A program made the position numbers and the translations under genes. The notes below the pieces were generated by a model, which saw only the letters and a list, made by a program, of their open reading frames with translations, was not told where the DNA came from and did no database searches. This document shows, in pieces, positions 18,558-27,306 of a stretch of 64,000 bases of DNA; within the stretch, counting starts at the first letter, position 1, and each line of letters begins with the position of its first letter. This DNA is from Hymenobacter sp. BT188 (lineage in GTDB: Bacteria > Bacteroidota > Bacteroidia > Cytophagales > Hymenobacteraceae), in the NCBI RefSeq assembly GCF_014333585.1, contig NZ_JACSCW010000001.1, positions 248,001-312,000 of the forward strand, written 5' to 3'.

Positions 18558-18591
18558 CTAGCTCCCCTCCTTAGCTGAGGAGGGGAACTAG
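18558..18591 (-). terminator. GC-rich hairpin between susD and the GH144-like gene
   Basis: Arms CCCCTCC and GGAGGGG (extended to TAG/CTA with one mismatch) surround an 8-base loop. There is no T run, so it is more likely an attenuator, an mRNA stabiliser or a short repeat than a full terminator. It would favour expression of susCD over the enzyme genes. Confidence 0.5.
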
Positions 18592-18633
18592 ACTTAACCT
18601 TAGCTCTAGTCTAATAGTGTTTGTCAAGTTTCA

Positions 18634-20193
18634 TTAATACCCTGGGTTCTGCGTTAATTGCCCCCCACTCAAGTCAATCTGGGCCTGCGGAATAGGAAAC
18701 AACTCATGCTTGCCTTTTACAAAGGTTTTGCCTTGGGCAGCAAAAATGGGAACGATGCGGCCGGGCTGCACACTTTCCTGACGAACCAAGTCGAAGAACC
18801 GGTCTTGTTCGAGAGCTAGCTCTACACGACGCTCCTGCCAGATTTGCTGAAGAGTAGGGGCTGGAATGGCTGCTAGACCTGCCCGGCGGCGCACCAAGTT
18901 TAAGCTGGTAGCCGCAACGGCAGTATTGCCTAGTTGACGGGCTGCCTCGGCGTTGATAAGTAGCACTTCAGCGTAGCGCAGTATCCGAACATTCTTAGGC
19001 AGCCAGTCAGTGTTACCGCAGTTGGCTTCCCGGGTACGGCTGTGGTAGGCTTTGTAGTTGTAGCGGAAGTTTTCTACCGAATCTTTGCTCGGAACTCGGA
19101 AGCCATCCCAAAGCACCGTGCCGGTAGAGCGCTGACCAGCGGGAGCCGTTGGTTGAATGAATATAATACTAGCCGCCCGGCGTACATCGTTGGGCTCGTA
19201 TGCATTTACTAAAGCCGTGGTAGGGTTATTAAAGCCAAAGCCTAAGTCGGCCCATCCACCCCGGCCCCCTGAACGCGGCCCCTGTGATACGCTATAAAGC
19301 TTCACAGCAGAATTATCGCAGGCCGCATTAACGCCCGTCTGTATCTCAAATATGGATTCAGAACCATTGGCGCCTGCTGTGCGCCATATCTCAGCGTAAT
19401 TGTCCTGCAAGGCGTATGCGCCCGACCGACCTTGAATAATCTCGTTAGAAAGATCGTAGGCCTGCTGGTAGTTTTTGCGGTACAAATACACTTTGGCCAG
19501 CATACCTTGTGCGGCAGCCTTGGTGGCACGTCCCGTCTGCGTAGAGCCTTTCTGGGGCAGGTTTTCAGCGGCAAATTGTAAGTCGCTGATAATAAACTCA
19601 TAGATGTCATCGACGCTAGCGCGCTGCTGAAACTCTGGGCTATTTATTTCCGAGGTCTGAGGTACCCGATTAAGCAGGGGTACGCCACCAAACAGACGAG
19701 CTAGATTAAAGTAGAAGTAGGCACGCAGGAAGCGAACTTCTCCAGTTAATTGATTTTTAGTGGCCTCTGGGGCGGGGCTTAATGGAATTTTATCGAGAGC
19801 CTGATTTGCACGCCCTATACCTTGAAAGTGACCATTCCACACGTTATTCAGTACCCCATTGGTTGGGGTAAGCGTAAAGTTGTCGATGGTAAGCGCATCG
19901 CCATAATCGTCCGGCCTACTGCCTTTGTCAGAGTCATCTGAGGCGATATCCGTCAAGATAACGAATTGAAAACTATGTATATCGGGATCAAAACCCCCGA
20001 TATACATGACGTTGTATACACCGTCAACCAGCTTTTGAGCTGCCGCTGGATCATTGCGAATAGCGTCTTCACTCAGCTGGCCTTGGGGAGCTACATCAAG
20101 GAAATCTTTGCAGCCGCTGACCATCACTAGGGCCAGGGCTAGGGCAGCCGTGCCGGCGCGGCGCGGGAGAGAGGTGGGAATAGAGAAATACAT
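18634..20193 (-). CDS. SusD/RagB family glycan-binding outer-membrane lipoprotein
   Basis: The 519-aa product has a lipoprotein signal (ALALVMVSGCKDFLDVAPQG; Cys is the lipidated residue and CKDFLDVAP is a SusD hallmark). The TPR-like helical body and the C-terminal segment with WQERRVELALEQDRFFDLVR and ending QLTQNPGY are standard. SusD-like proteins cap the SusC channel at the cell surface and bind the oligosaccharide. It is encoded 9 bases after susC, in the same operon. Confidence 0.96.
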   Translation of the reverse strand: MYFSIPTSLPRRAGTAALALALVMVSGCKDFLDVAPQGQLSEDAIRNDPAAAQKLVDGVYNVMYIGGFDPDIHSFQFVILTDIASDDSDKGSRPDDYGDALTIDNFTLTPTNGVLNNVWNGHFQGIGRANQALDKIPLSPAPEATKNQLTGEVRFLRAYFYFNLARLFGGVPLLNRVPQTSEINSPEFQQRASVDDIYEFIISDLQFAAENLPQKGSTQTGRATKAAAQGMLAKVYLYRKNYQQAYDLSNEIIQGRSGAYALQDNYAEIWRTAGANGSESIFEIQTGVNAACDNSAVKLYSVSQGPRSGGRGGWADLGFGFNNPTTALVNAYEPNDVRRAASIIFIQPTAPAGQRSTGTVLWDGFRVPSKDSVENFRYNYKAYHSRTREANCGNTDWLPKNVRILRYAEVLLINAEAARQLGNTAVAATSLNLVRRRAGLAAIPAPTLQQIWQERRVELALEQDRFFDLVRQESVQPGRIVPIFAAQGKTFVKGKHELFPIPQAQIDLSGGQLTQNPGY

Positions 20194-20202
20194 CGGCGTA
20201 GC

Positions 20203-23200
20203 TTATTTGAAGTTGACGTTCAGCCCCAGCGTGATAGTGCGGCTAATGGGGTAGCTATTTAATTCGATACCTGAGTCGAGGGGGCCACCGGCTAGTTCTG
20301 GCGTGAATCCGCTGTAGTTGGTTACCGTAAACACGTTCTGGGCAGAGGCAAATACGCGGAGCGAAGTCATGCGAAACCGCTCAAGGGCAGCTACTGGTAT
20401 CGAATAGCCTACTACCACGTTGGTGAGGCGCAGAAATGAACCCGACTCCAGAAAGTAGGTTGAGTTGGGCATGCTGCTCATCAGGGACCGAGGATCGGAG
20501 TTTGAAGGGTTAGCCGCTGTCCACCGATCATCAGCGAAGCTGGCTTCGACGTTATCGGTGCTGGCGTTGCGCGCCTGCTTTTTGGCGTTATACACCTTGT
20601 TGTTCAGGTTGCCCGAAAACACGAAGGAGAAGTCAACATTTCGGAAATTTAGCCCCCCATTCACCCCGTAGTAAACCGGTGGCTGATAAGAGCCAAAGTA
20701 AGAGCGGTCGAGCAAGTCAATGGTGCCGTCGCCGTTGGTGTCAGCATATTTCAAGTCGCCTACCTGGGGGTTGAAAGTGGAGCGGGGGCCGTTGGCAATT
20801 TCATCGGCCGATTGGTACACGCCAATAGCATCGAGCAGGTAGAAGCTGCCCGCCGCCACGCCGTTGTCGGAGCGCGTTACGTTGTTGGCACCGGCAAACA
20901 ATGCCTGCCCGCCGTTCAGCTCAGCAATGCGGTTTTTATTGAAGGTGGCATTCACCCCAATGTTGTAGCTCCAGTCGGGGCTTTCGCCAATATTCGTGCG
21001 CCAGTTCAGGCCAGCTTCTACGCCTTGGTTGGTGATGTCGGCGGCGTTGGTGATAAACTGGTTATTCGGATCGCCCAAGATGCCGGGAATATTGATCGGA
21101 ATCAGAGCGTCGGATGTGGTCTTGTCGTAGTAGGTTACTTCGCCGGTCAGGCGGTTGTCGAGCAAGCCAAACTCCACCGCGAAGTCATACTCAGTAGTGG
21201 TTTCCCAGCGCACGTCTCGGTCCTTGATTTCCGTAATGGTGGCTCCCAGCACTGGCCGACCATTAAAGAAATAGGGAATATTCGAGTTGGCCGTCACGAT
21301 GTATGTATCGGCCGGAATCTGATCGTTGCCGAGCTGGCCGTAGCTGGCGCGAAGCTTCAAGAAGTTCAATATGGTGTTACCTTTCAAAAAGGCCTCATCT
21401 GAAATCACCCAGCCCAAGCCTACTGAAGGGAAAAAGCCGTTGCGCTGGTCGCGGTTAAACCGCGAGGTAGCATCGTGGCGCAGGTTGGTCGTGAAGAGGT
21501 AACGGTCCAGGAAAGCATAGTTGATGCGTCCGAGGTAGGATAGCCGACTGTCCTTCGAGGCTGCTGAACCATTCACCGAAGAGTTTGGGTCGCCAGCATT
21601 TAAGTACCACTGGTTCGGGTCGACGGGTACATCGCGGCGGGCGGCCGAGAACTGATTATCAAACCCTTTCTCTACTACAGTACCGACAAGCACGGTCAGG
21701 TCGTGCTTGTCGAGGAAGCGCTGCTGATACGTGGCGGTGTTTTCCCATAGGTAGCGGGAGTTATTGTTTTGGGTTACGTTCAGGTTGCTACGATCTGAGC
21801 GCTGGTTGCCGCCGGCAGTCAGAAACGTCACCTCATCGTTGCGGTATTGGTAGTCATACACGCGACGGTTATTATAATTCAGGTCGAGGTTGATGGCTGA
21901 GCGGAGCGTAAGCGCGGTAATGGGCTTTACATCAACTGCCACGGTGCTCTGCAAGCGGTTTTCCAACGACTTATTGTTGTTCTTCTCGATATCAAGCAGC
22001 GGATTGCCAACGTTGCCGAAGGCGGACGTATTGCCATATCGGTCGCCCTCCTTTGCCGTAATAATAGGCGCCGCCCGGTAGGCGTTGCCATAGGCTGCTC
22101 CTATGTTGACATCGCGCGTATTGGCGTGGCTAAAGGACGCCTGCGAGCTGATCGTCACCTTATCCGACAGGTCGAATGCCGTGTTGGAACGTACCGTCAG
22201 GCGCTGAAACTTGTTGTTGATGACGATACCATCATCCTGAAGGAAATTGCCGGAGAAGTAGTAGCGCACGTTTTCACTTGCACCCGACACGGCCAGATTG
22301 TGGTTCTGAAAGGTGCTGCGACGCAGAATTTCGTCGTACCAATTGGTAGTGCCCGTGAAATTGGGAATGGTGGTGTTAGGCGAAACGTCACCCAGGTAGT
22401 TCACATACTGGTCGGCACCGGCCATATCTACCAAACGAGCCGCTTGCTTAAAGCCCCCAGTAGCGCTGTAGCTCAGTACGGGCTTGCCCTCTTTGCCCTG
22501 CTTGGTGGTGATAATAATAACCCCATTTGCCCCTCGAACACCGTAGATAGCCGCCGCTGAGGCATCTTTCAGCACGTCGATGGTTGCAATGTCGGCGTTG
22601 CTAAGATTGCGGATATCAGTGGTTTGCACCCCATCTACTACATACAGTGGGTTGGCACCGGCCAGCAGTGTACCCGTTCCCCGGATACGCACGACAGGCT
22701 GGGAGTTAGGCGCACCATTGTTGGTAATCTGCACCCCGGATATCTTGCCCTGCAAAGCCTGGGTAGCCGTTTGTACAGGTTGATTGACAATCTCAGTGCC
22801 TTCCACGCGAGCTACGGCGCCAGTAAGGTCGCGCTTGCTTTGCGTGCCATAACCCGTAACGACTACCTCACCGAGGGCCTGCGTATTGGGCGCTAGATTA
22901 ATATCGATGGTGGTACGGCCGCCGATGACAACCTCTTGGGAGTTGTAGCCCACAAAAGAGAAAACCAGCGTGCCGTTATCCGGGGCGGTAATAGTGTAGC
23001 GACCTTCGGGATCGGTGCTGGTGCCATTGCTGGTGCCTTTCACCACTACGTTTACACCGGGCAAACCCCCGCCCGTTTCGTCAATCACGCGGCCGGTTAC
23101 GGTAACGTCGGCCGGCGTTTGCGCCAAGGCGGCAATAGCTGCAGACTCGGCGGTGGCGTAGGCCGGGGCGCTGCCGGCGCACAAAACGGCTCCCAACCCC

Positions 23201-23262
23201 GCCAGGGCCGTAAGCTGCTTAACACACCTAGGAAGCCCAGGGAAATGTAGAAGAGGGATCAT
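20203..23262 (-). CDS. SusC/RagA family TonB-linked outer-membrane receptor
   Basis: The product is 1019 aa from the ATG at 23260-23262, which opens a good signal peptide (MIPLLHFPG...AYA); an in-frame ATG 13 codons upstream gives a less regular leader. A carboxypeptidase-D-like domain (VTGRVIDETGGGLPGVNVVV) is followed by a TonB-box-like segment (GEVVVTGYGTQSKRDLTGAV), a plug domain (NPLYVVDGVQT; SAAAIYGVRGANGVIIITTK) and a 22-strand barrel ending in LNVNFK. It imports the oligosaccharide delivered by SusD, powered by TonB-ExbBD. No adjacent anti-sigma or hybrid regulator gene is present in the window, so regulation is not evident. Confidence 0.96.
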   Translation of the reverse strand: MIPLLHFPGLPRCVKQLTALAGLGAVLCAGSAPAYATAESAAIAALAQTPADVTVTGRVIDETGGGLPGVNVVVKGTSNGTSTDPEGRYTITAPDNGTLVFSFVGYNSQEVVIGGRTTIDINLAPNTQALGEVVVTGYGTQSKRDLTGAVARVEGTEIVNQPVQTATQALQGKISGVQITNNGAPNSQPVVRIRGTGTLLAGANPLYVVDGVQTTDIRNLSNADIATIDVLKDASAAAIYGVRGANGVIIITTKQGKEGKPVLSYSATGGFKQAARLVDMAGADQYVNYLGDVSPNTTIPNFTGTTNWYDEILRRSTFQNHNLAVSGASENVRYYFSGNFLQDDGIVINNKFQRLTVRSNTAFDLSDKVTISSQASFSHANTRDVNIGAAYGNAYRAAPIITAKEGDRYGNTSAFGNVGNPLLDIEKNNNKSLENRLQSTVAVDVKPITALTLRSAINLDLNYNNRRVYDYQYRNDEVTFLTAGGNQRSDRSNLNVTQNNNSRYLWENTATYQQRFLDKHDLTVLVGTVVEKGFDNQFSAARRDVPVDPNQWYLNAGDPNSSVNGSAASKDSRLSYLGRINYAFLDRYLFTTNLRHDATSRFNRDQRNGFFPSVGLGWVISDEAFLKGNTILNFLKLRASYGQLGNDQIPADTYIVTANSNIPYFFNGRPVLGATITEIKDRDVRWETTTEYDFAVEFGLLDNRLTGEVTYYDKTTSDALIPINIPGILGDPNNQFITNAADITNQGVEAGLNWRTNIGESPDWSYNIGVNATFNKNRIAELNGGQALFAGANNVTRSDNGVAAGSFYLLDAIGVYQSADEIANGPRSTFNPQVGDLKYADTNGDGTIDLLDRSYFGSYQPPVYYGVNGGLNFRNVDFSFVFSGNLNNKVYNAKKQARNASTDNVEASFADDRWTAANPSNSDPRSLMSSMPNSTYFLESGSFLRLTNVVVGYSIPVAALERFRMTSLRVFASAQNVFTVTNYSGFTPELAGGPLDSGIELNSYPISRTITLGLNVNFK

Positions 23263-23785
23263 ATAAACGAAGGGTATTAGGTGGGAAATGGGAATCAGCA
23301 AATGTCTCAGATGCAGAAATATGCCCGGAAGCGGGCCAGCCGTGCATTACTCGTTAGTTGTATAACTGCAGTCAGATCAGGAAGAAAGCGCAATCGTTTG
23401 CGGGTCTTTTCCAAAGTCGGATTTCACTAGGTGACACGTAGTACTGAAAACGACGAAATAAATTATTAGCTCTGCGCATAATGCAGGAGCGGTTTTGATC
23501 TTGTCTGCTTCAAACGGAGGGTACTCTAACGACAGGCAGCGAATCGAGAAAACACGCAACCATTTGCTCATCATCTAAGAGGGTCGCGTCGGGCGGGGCA
23601 GGGGGCATTTCGAATAGCTTGCCTCTCTGTCTTTCCTTATCCAGCAGATCGGTACTAGCTATCGGCTGTTTGTTTTGTTTAGAGTGAACGAAGCAAATAA
23701 CGGCAGCCGTACAAGCAGTACTGTACTAAACTGCGTAAGGTTGTGTCCAGGCAGTATTAAATGGCTATCTGACAGGGCACAAAAA
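23263..23785. other. Upstream region of the susCD operon, no gene recognised
   Basis: This 520-bp stretch is less GC-rich than the genes. Short open frames exist on both strands (for example 65 codons at 23377-23574) but have no recognisable domain or biased codon use. It should hold the promoter and regulatory sites of the polysaccharide locus; I could not identify a clear Bacteroidota -33/-7 pair. Confidence 0.5.
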
Positions 23786-23810
23786 AGGTTGACGAGTTTA
23801 TCGTCAACCT
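23781..23810 (-). terminator. Rho-independent terminator downstream of the M28 peptidase gene
   Basis: Perfect 10-bp arms AGGTTGACGA (23786-23795) and TCGTCAACCT (23801-23810) with a 5-base loop. On the minus strand the hairpin is followed by a run of T. It lies 80 bases beyond the M28 stop codon. Confidence 0.85.
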
Positions 23811-23889
23811 CTGTATTTTCTGCCTTAGCAATTTTGCATCCTGATAATCAGGATTTAAGGCCAAAAAAGCCCCCCAGCGTGATTTTTCG

Positions 23890-25386
23890 CTATCGTTCCA
23901 GCTTAAAATCTTTGTCTAAAGCGGGGCGCTCCTTTTGGTTGGCTACGGCCCAGCCCGTTAGATAAATCCAGCGCGTGACGCCGGCCAGTTTCTGGATATT
24001 GATGCGCTCAGGCTCGTCTTCGGGCGTGTGATAATCCTTGTGCAGCAGCGTCGTGTAGCAGATGGACGGGATGTTGAGGCGGGCGTAGGAAAGGTGGTCG
24101 GAGCGGAAATACCAGCCTTCGGGGTGAGTGGGCTTGTCCCAGAGCGTGTCCAGTTTAAACTGGGCAGTGGCCTGGTTGGCTGCCAAGGCGGTATTTACTA
24201 GGTCAAGAGAATTGCGATGAGGCGGCTGTGAGCCCAGCAACGCCGCGCTATCCGGGGCATTTCGGCCCAGCATTTCCGCATTCAGCACAGCCACAATTGA
24301 CTCGCGAGGCACGGTCGGGTTGGCTGCATAATAGCGCGAACCCAGCAAGCCGCGCTCCTCGGCCCCGTGAAACACAAACAATGCCGTGCGTTTGGCCGGC
24401 TTTTGCTTGAAAGCGCGCATGGTAGCAAGCAAGGCCGCGCAGCCGGTGGCATTATCGTCGGCACCGTTCCAGATGGAGTCGCCAGCCACTATTTTGCGCA
24501 CGCCATCATGGTCCTGGTGAGTGCTGAAAAGCACGTTTTCCTTCTTCAGCTGCGCATCGGTGCCGGGCACTGTGGCCACAATATTTACAGATGGATAAGC
24601 GAAGGTTTCCACTTTAAGGTTGGCCGTCATCTGCTGACCGGGCTGACGCACCCAAGCCAGCGCTTCGGCTGGCAGCCAAATGGTGGGCGCCTGTTCGACT
24701 ACCTTAGTAGCAGCCTCGCCAGGCAAGCTGTAGCGGCCGCGCTCGTAGCTGGTAGTCCAGCGCTCGTACAAATCCTGGGCCCGCGCATCCGACACGAATA
24801 CGACGGCCACGGCCCCCGCTTTCACCAACTCCTCCGACTTGTCGCGCATAGTTTGCCCCACAAACCGACGGTAGCTTAAGTCAGCCGATGGCGTGCCCGA
24901 AAACAGGATAGCCACAGCTTTGCCTTTCACGTCGATGTTGGCCATTTCGGCCGCCGTGCCAGTGCCTACAAATACCAGGGGGGCATTTATAGTGGCGACG
25001 CCGGGGGCCAAAATCATGGCGTCTTTGCCGTGGGTGAGTTGATGGGTGCCGATGCTCAGGCGGCTGTCTTTGGTGAGGCGGGTGCGTTGGATATGAAAGA
25101 ATTGAAAGTAGGTGCCATCGTCGCCGGCGGACTGAAGGCCGATGGCGCGGGCCTGCTCAGCTATCCAGACGGAGGCTTTCAATTCATCCAATGTACCGCC
25201 CTCACGGCCCCGAAAATGGTCGCCGCCAATAGCGAACAAGTCGCGCTTTAAGTCTTCTTCCTTGATAGCCGAGCGTTTGTCGCCGGCAAACGGGCTACGC
25301 TGCGCAACGGCCAAACCGTTGTTTAACAGCAGTAATCCGAGCAGGCTTCCGGGCAGAAGGAAGCGAGAAAGTATAGCGTGTTTCAT
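23890..25386 (-). CDS. M28 family zinc peptidase with PA domain
   Basis: The 498-aa product has a signal peptide (LLGLLLLNNGLAVAQ). A helical N-terminal part, a protease-associated insertion (about residues 125-250) and the M28 catalytic domain follow. Zinc-ligand segments are visible in order: FSTHQDHDG (His), GADDNATGCAALL (bridging Asp), FHGAEERGLLGSRYY (catalytic and ligand Glu), LNAEMLGRN and the late DYHTPEDEPERI (His). Such enzymes are aminopeptidases or glutamate carboxypeptidase-like peptidases in the periplasm or outside the cell. It stands alone, with a terminator behind it and a minimal palindromic repeat upstream. Confidence 0.92.
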   Translation of the reverse strand: MKHAILSRFLLPGSLLGLLLLNNGLAVAQRSPFAGDKRSAIKEEDLKRDLFAIGGDHFRGREGGTLDELKASVWIAEQARAIGLQSAGDDGTYFQFFHIQRTRLTKDSRLSIGTHQLTHGKDAMILAPGVATINAPLVFVGTGTAAEMANIDVKGKAVAILFSGTPSADLSYRRFVGQTMRDKSEELVKAGAVAVVFVSDARAQDLYERWTTSYERGRYSLPGEAATKVVEQAPTIWLPAEALAWVRQPGQQMTANLKVETFAYPSVNIVATVPGTDAQLKKENVLFSTHQDHDGVRKIVAGDSIWNGADDNATGCAALLATMRAFKQKPAKRTALFVFHGAEERGLLGSRYYAANPTVPRESIVAVLNAEMLGRNAPDSAALLGSQPPHRNSLDLVNTALAANQATAQFKLDTLWDKPTHPEGWYFRSDHLSYARLNIPSICYTTLLHKDYHTPEDEPERINIQKLAGVTRWIYLTGWAVANQKERPALDKDFKLER

Positions 25387-25422
25387 GGTGGTAAGAGGAG
25401 AAACCTTTGACTAAGACTTTAC

Positions 25423-25466
25423 AAAAGAACGTCATGCAGAGCGGCCGCTCTGCATGACGTTCTTTT
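25423..25466. repeat. Perfect 44-bp palindrome without loop, minimal family A repeat
   Basis: The outer arms of the family (AACGTCATGCAGAGC and complement) meet directly at GCGGCCGC, with no spacer. The usual inner arm (GCATCTCGC) and loop are absent. It lies between the divergently arranged ends of the cyclase gene (3' end) and the M28 gene (5' end). Confidence 0.9.
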
Positions 25467-25486
25467 GACTAATAAGGATATTATTT

Positions 25487-26533
25487 CTACGCCACAACCT
25501 CATAGGTCATGATGGGTTTTGACTTGTTTTTGAGGCTTACCTCACCCACCTGCTGGCACTGAAACGATTCTTTTATCTTGTTATAGGTCGCTTCGGTCAC
25601 GATAATCTGGCCGGGCTGGGCCGCGCCCTGTAGGCGCTGACTTACGTTTACGGTGTCGCCTATCACGGTGTAATCCAAGCGCTTGAGGGAAGCGGAGCCG
25701 ATATTGCCGGATACCATTTCGCCGGTGTTGATGCCGATAGATACCTGTGGTTGGTACGGAGAGCCATCGGGGAGAGTGCCGGGGCTGGCGGCAATCAGGC
25801 TGCGCACCGACAGGGCCGCGTCGATGGCGCGGTCGAGGTGGTACTCGCCCCGGAATACGGCCATAACGGCGTCGCCCATGAACTTGTCGATGTAGCCGCT
25901 GTGCGCAATAATCTCGCGCACCATCTGGTCAAAATAGGTATTGAGCATGTTCACCACGTCGCTGGGGGGCAAAACTTCCGACAGCGAGGTAAAGCCGCAG
26001 ATATCAATAAAAACGACCGTGGCTTCGATGCTTTCACTGGCCAGCAGCTTGTTCTCGAAGTCGGGGCGGGCCATGAAGTTGAGCACCGTTTCGTCCACGT
26101 ACATCTTCAGGATGTTGTTTTCCTGAATAGCCTGAAGGGTTTCGCGCAGCTGCTGCACCTGCACGATGGTTTTCTCGATAGTTAGCTCCAAGTCATTGAA
26201 ATCGACGGGCTTGCACACAAAATCGAAGGCGCCGCGGTTCATGGCAGTGCGGATATTCTGCATGTCGCCATAGGCCGAAACCATTACAGTTTTGATGGCC
26301 GTATGCGCCTCATGCAGCTTGGTGAGCATAGTGAGCCCATCCATCACCGGCATGTTGATATCAGACAAAATAATGTCCGTATCGGGGTTTTCGGCCACGC
26401 GGGTGAGGGCCTCCTGTCCATTGCTGGCAAACAGAAACTCGTACTGGTTTTCCCGAATCTTGCGCCTGAATTTCTGCTTGATCAGCAGCTCCAAATCGGC
26501 TTCGTCGTCAACAACTAAAATCTTTGTTTTCAT
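25487..26533 (-). CDS. Response regulator with class III adenylate/guanylate cyclase output domain
   Basis: The 348-aa product has a receiver domain (residues 1-120; acidic pair DDE near residue 9, phosphoacceptor Asp in ILSDINMPVMDG near 58, conserved Lys in VCKPVDF). A helical linker and a class III nucleotide cyclase domain (about 165-348) follow. The two metal-binding Asp are in VVFIDICGFTSL and KFMGDAVMAVF, and the late YTVIGDTVNVSQRL segment is typical of adenylate cyclases. Phosphorylation probably controls cAMP or cGMP production. Its start overlaps the stop of the upstream single-domain regulator by four bases. No histidine kinase gene is adjacent. The cyclic-nucleotide-binding transporter at 9.9-12.6 kb is one possible target in the same cell. 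Confidence 0.92.
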   Translation of the reverse strand: MKTKILVVDDEADLELLIKQKFRRKIRENQYEFLFASNGQEALTRVAENPDTDIILSDINMPVMDGLTMLTKLHEAHTAIKTVMVSAYGDMQNIRTAMNRGAFDFVCKPVDFNDLELTIEKTIVQVQQLRETLQAIQENNILKMYVDETVLNFMARPDFENKLLASESIEATVVFIDICGFTSLSEVLPPSDVVNMLNTYFDQMVREIIAHSGYIDKFMGDAVMAVFRGEYHLDRAIDAALSVRSLIAASPGTLPDGSPYQPQVSIGINTGEMVSGNIGSASLKRLDYTVIGDTVNVSQRLQGAAQPGQIIVTEATYNKIKESFQCQQVGEVSLKNKSKPIMTYEVVA

Positions 26534-26913
26534 GCCTTTTCCATGGAAATCAACCTTTCCTTTAGGGCGGTGAAGTCTACTGGTTTGGTAAGGAAATCGT
26601 TGGCTCCCAGCTGCATAGCTTGTCGGTGGCTTTCCTGGTCCGCGTAGGCCGTAATCATCATAACCGTGGGCGGGGGCGGTGTGGGGTGCTCCTGCTTAAT
26701 GCGGCGCAGCAACTCCAGGCCGCTCATGCCGGGCATATTGATATCGGAGAGGATGAGAACAACCTCCGAAAAATGCTCATTCAGGTACGTCAGAGCCTCT
26801 TCGCCAGAGTAGGCAAAATCGAAGGAGAAAGTGCCATTGCGGATTTCTCGCCGAAAACGCTGCTCAAATAGCTGGCGCACGTCTGGCTCATCATCAACTA
26901 CTAATATTTTCAT
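26530..26913 (-). CDS. Single-domain (CheY-like) response regulator
   Basis: The 127-aa product begins MKILVVDDEPDVRQLFEQRF. I chose the ATG at 26911-26913, the normal start of a receiver domain; the ATG just before it (26914-26916) is equally possible, and the longer frame (from 26979) adds an unrelated Ser-rich leader. The phosphoacceptor Asp is in ILSDINMPGMSGLELL, the switch Thr in VMMITAYADQ and the Lys in FLTKPVDF. There is no output domain. It is translationally coupled to the receiver-cyclase gene, and the two receivers share the segments FRR(E/K)IR and ILSDINMP, indicating a duplication. Confidence 0.92.
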   Translation of the reverse strand: MKILVVDDEPDVRQLFEQRFRREIRNGTFSFDFAYSGEEALTYLNEHFSEVVLILSDINMPGMSGLELLRRIKQEHPTPPPPTVMMITAYADQESHRQAMQLGANDFLTKPVDFTALKERLISMEKA

Positions 26914-27306
26914 CATGGCGAAGGTAGTACTACTGGAAGATGATTTTGTCTTTAAAGCGGCAAATAACCTAGCCATCAAAAGTAAGCTTATGGCATTACT
27001 AAATAAGATGTCTTTTGACTAAGCCGCTACAACTGCTTGAACGGTATAAATGGTGAAGGAGATTTAGCAAAATCAACACAAAATATAGTGAAGCCCAGAC
27101 GGTGCTAATGGTTGCAGGAATAATAGGAAGGGTGGCTATAGCGTAATAAATAAGACCGTCATGCAGAGCGGTAGCGAAGCATCTCGCGTGCTGATGCTGG
27201 AGTACTATTATTACTACCGCGAGCGAGATGCTTCACTACCGCTCTGCATGACCGCCATTGGGTTACATTAAAAAATTGCACTTAAGGAAAGCTTCGCGAC
27301 GTAGAA
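26914..27306. other. Intergenic region between the RND pump gene and the response regulator
   Basis: It contains a full palindromic repeat (27154-27252) and otherwise no gene or recognisable site. The promoter of the regulator pair should lie in 26914-27150. Confidence 0.5.
27154..27252. repeat. Palindromic intergenic repeat, family A
   Basis: Arms at 27154-27188 and 27222-27252 contain GTCATGCAGAGCGGTAGCG and its complement with one mismatch; the loop contains GTGCTGATGCTGGAGTACTA. It lies at the 3' end of the cusA-like gene. Confidence 0.92.
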
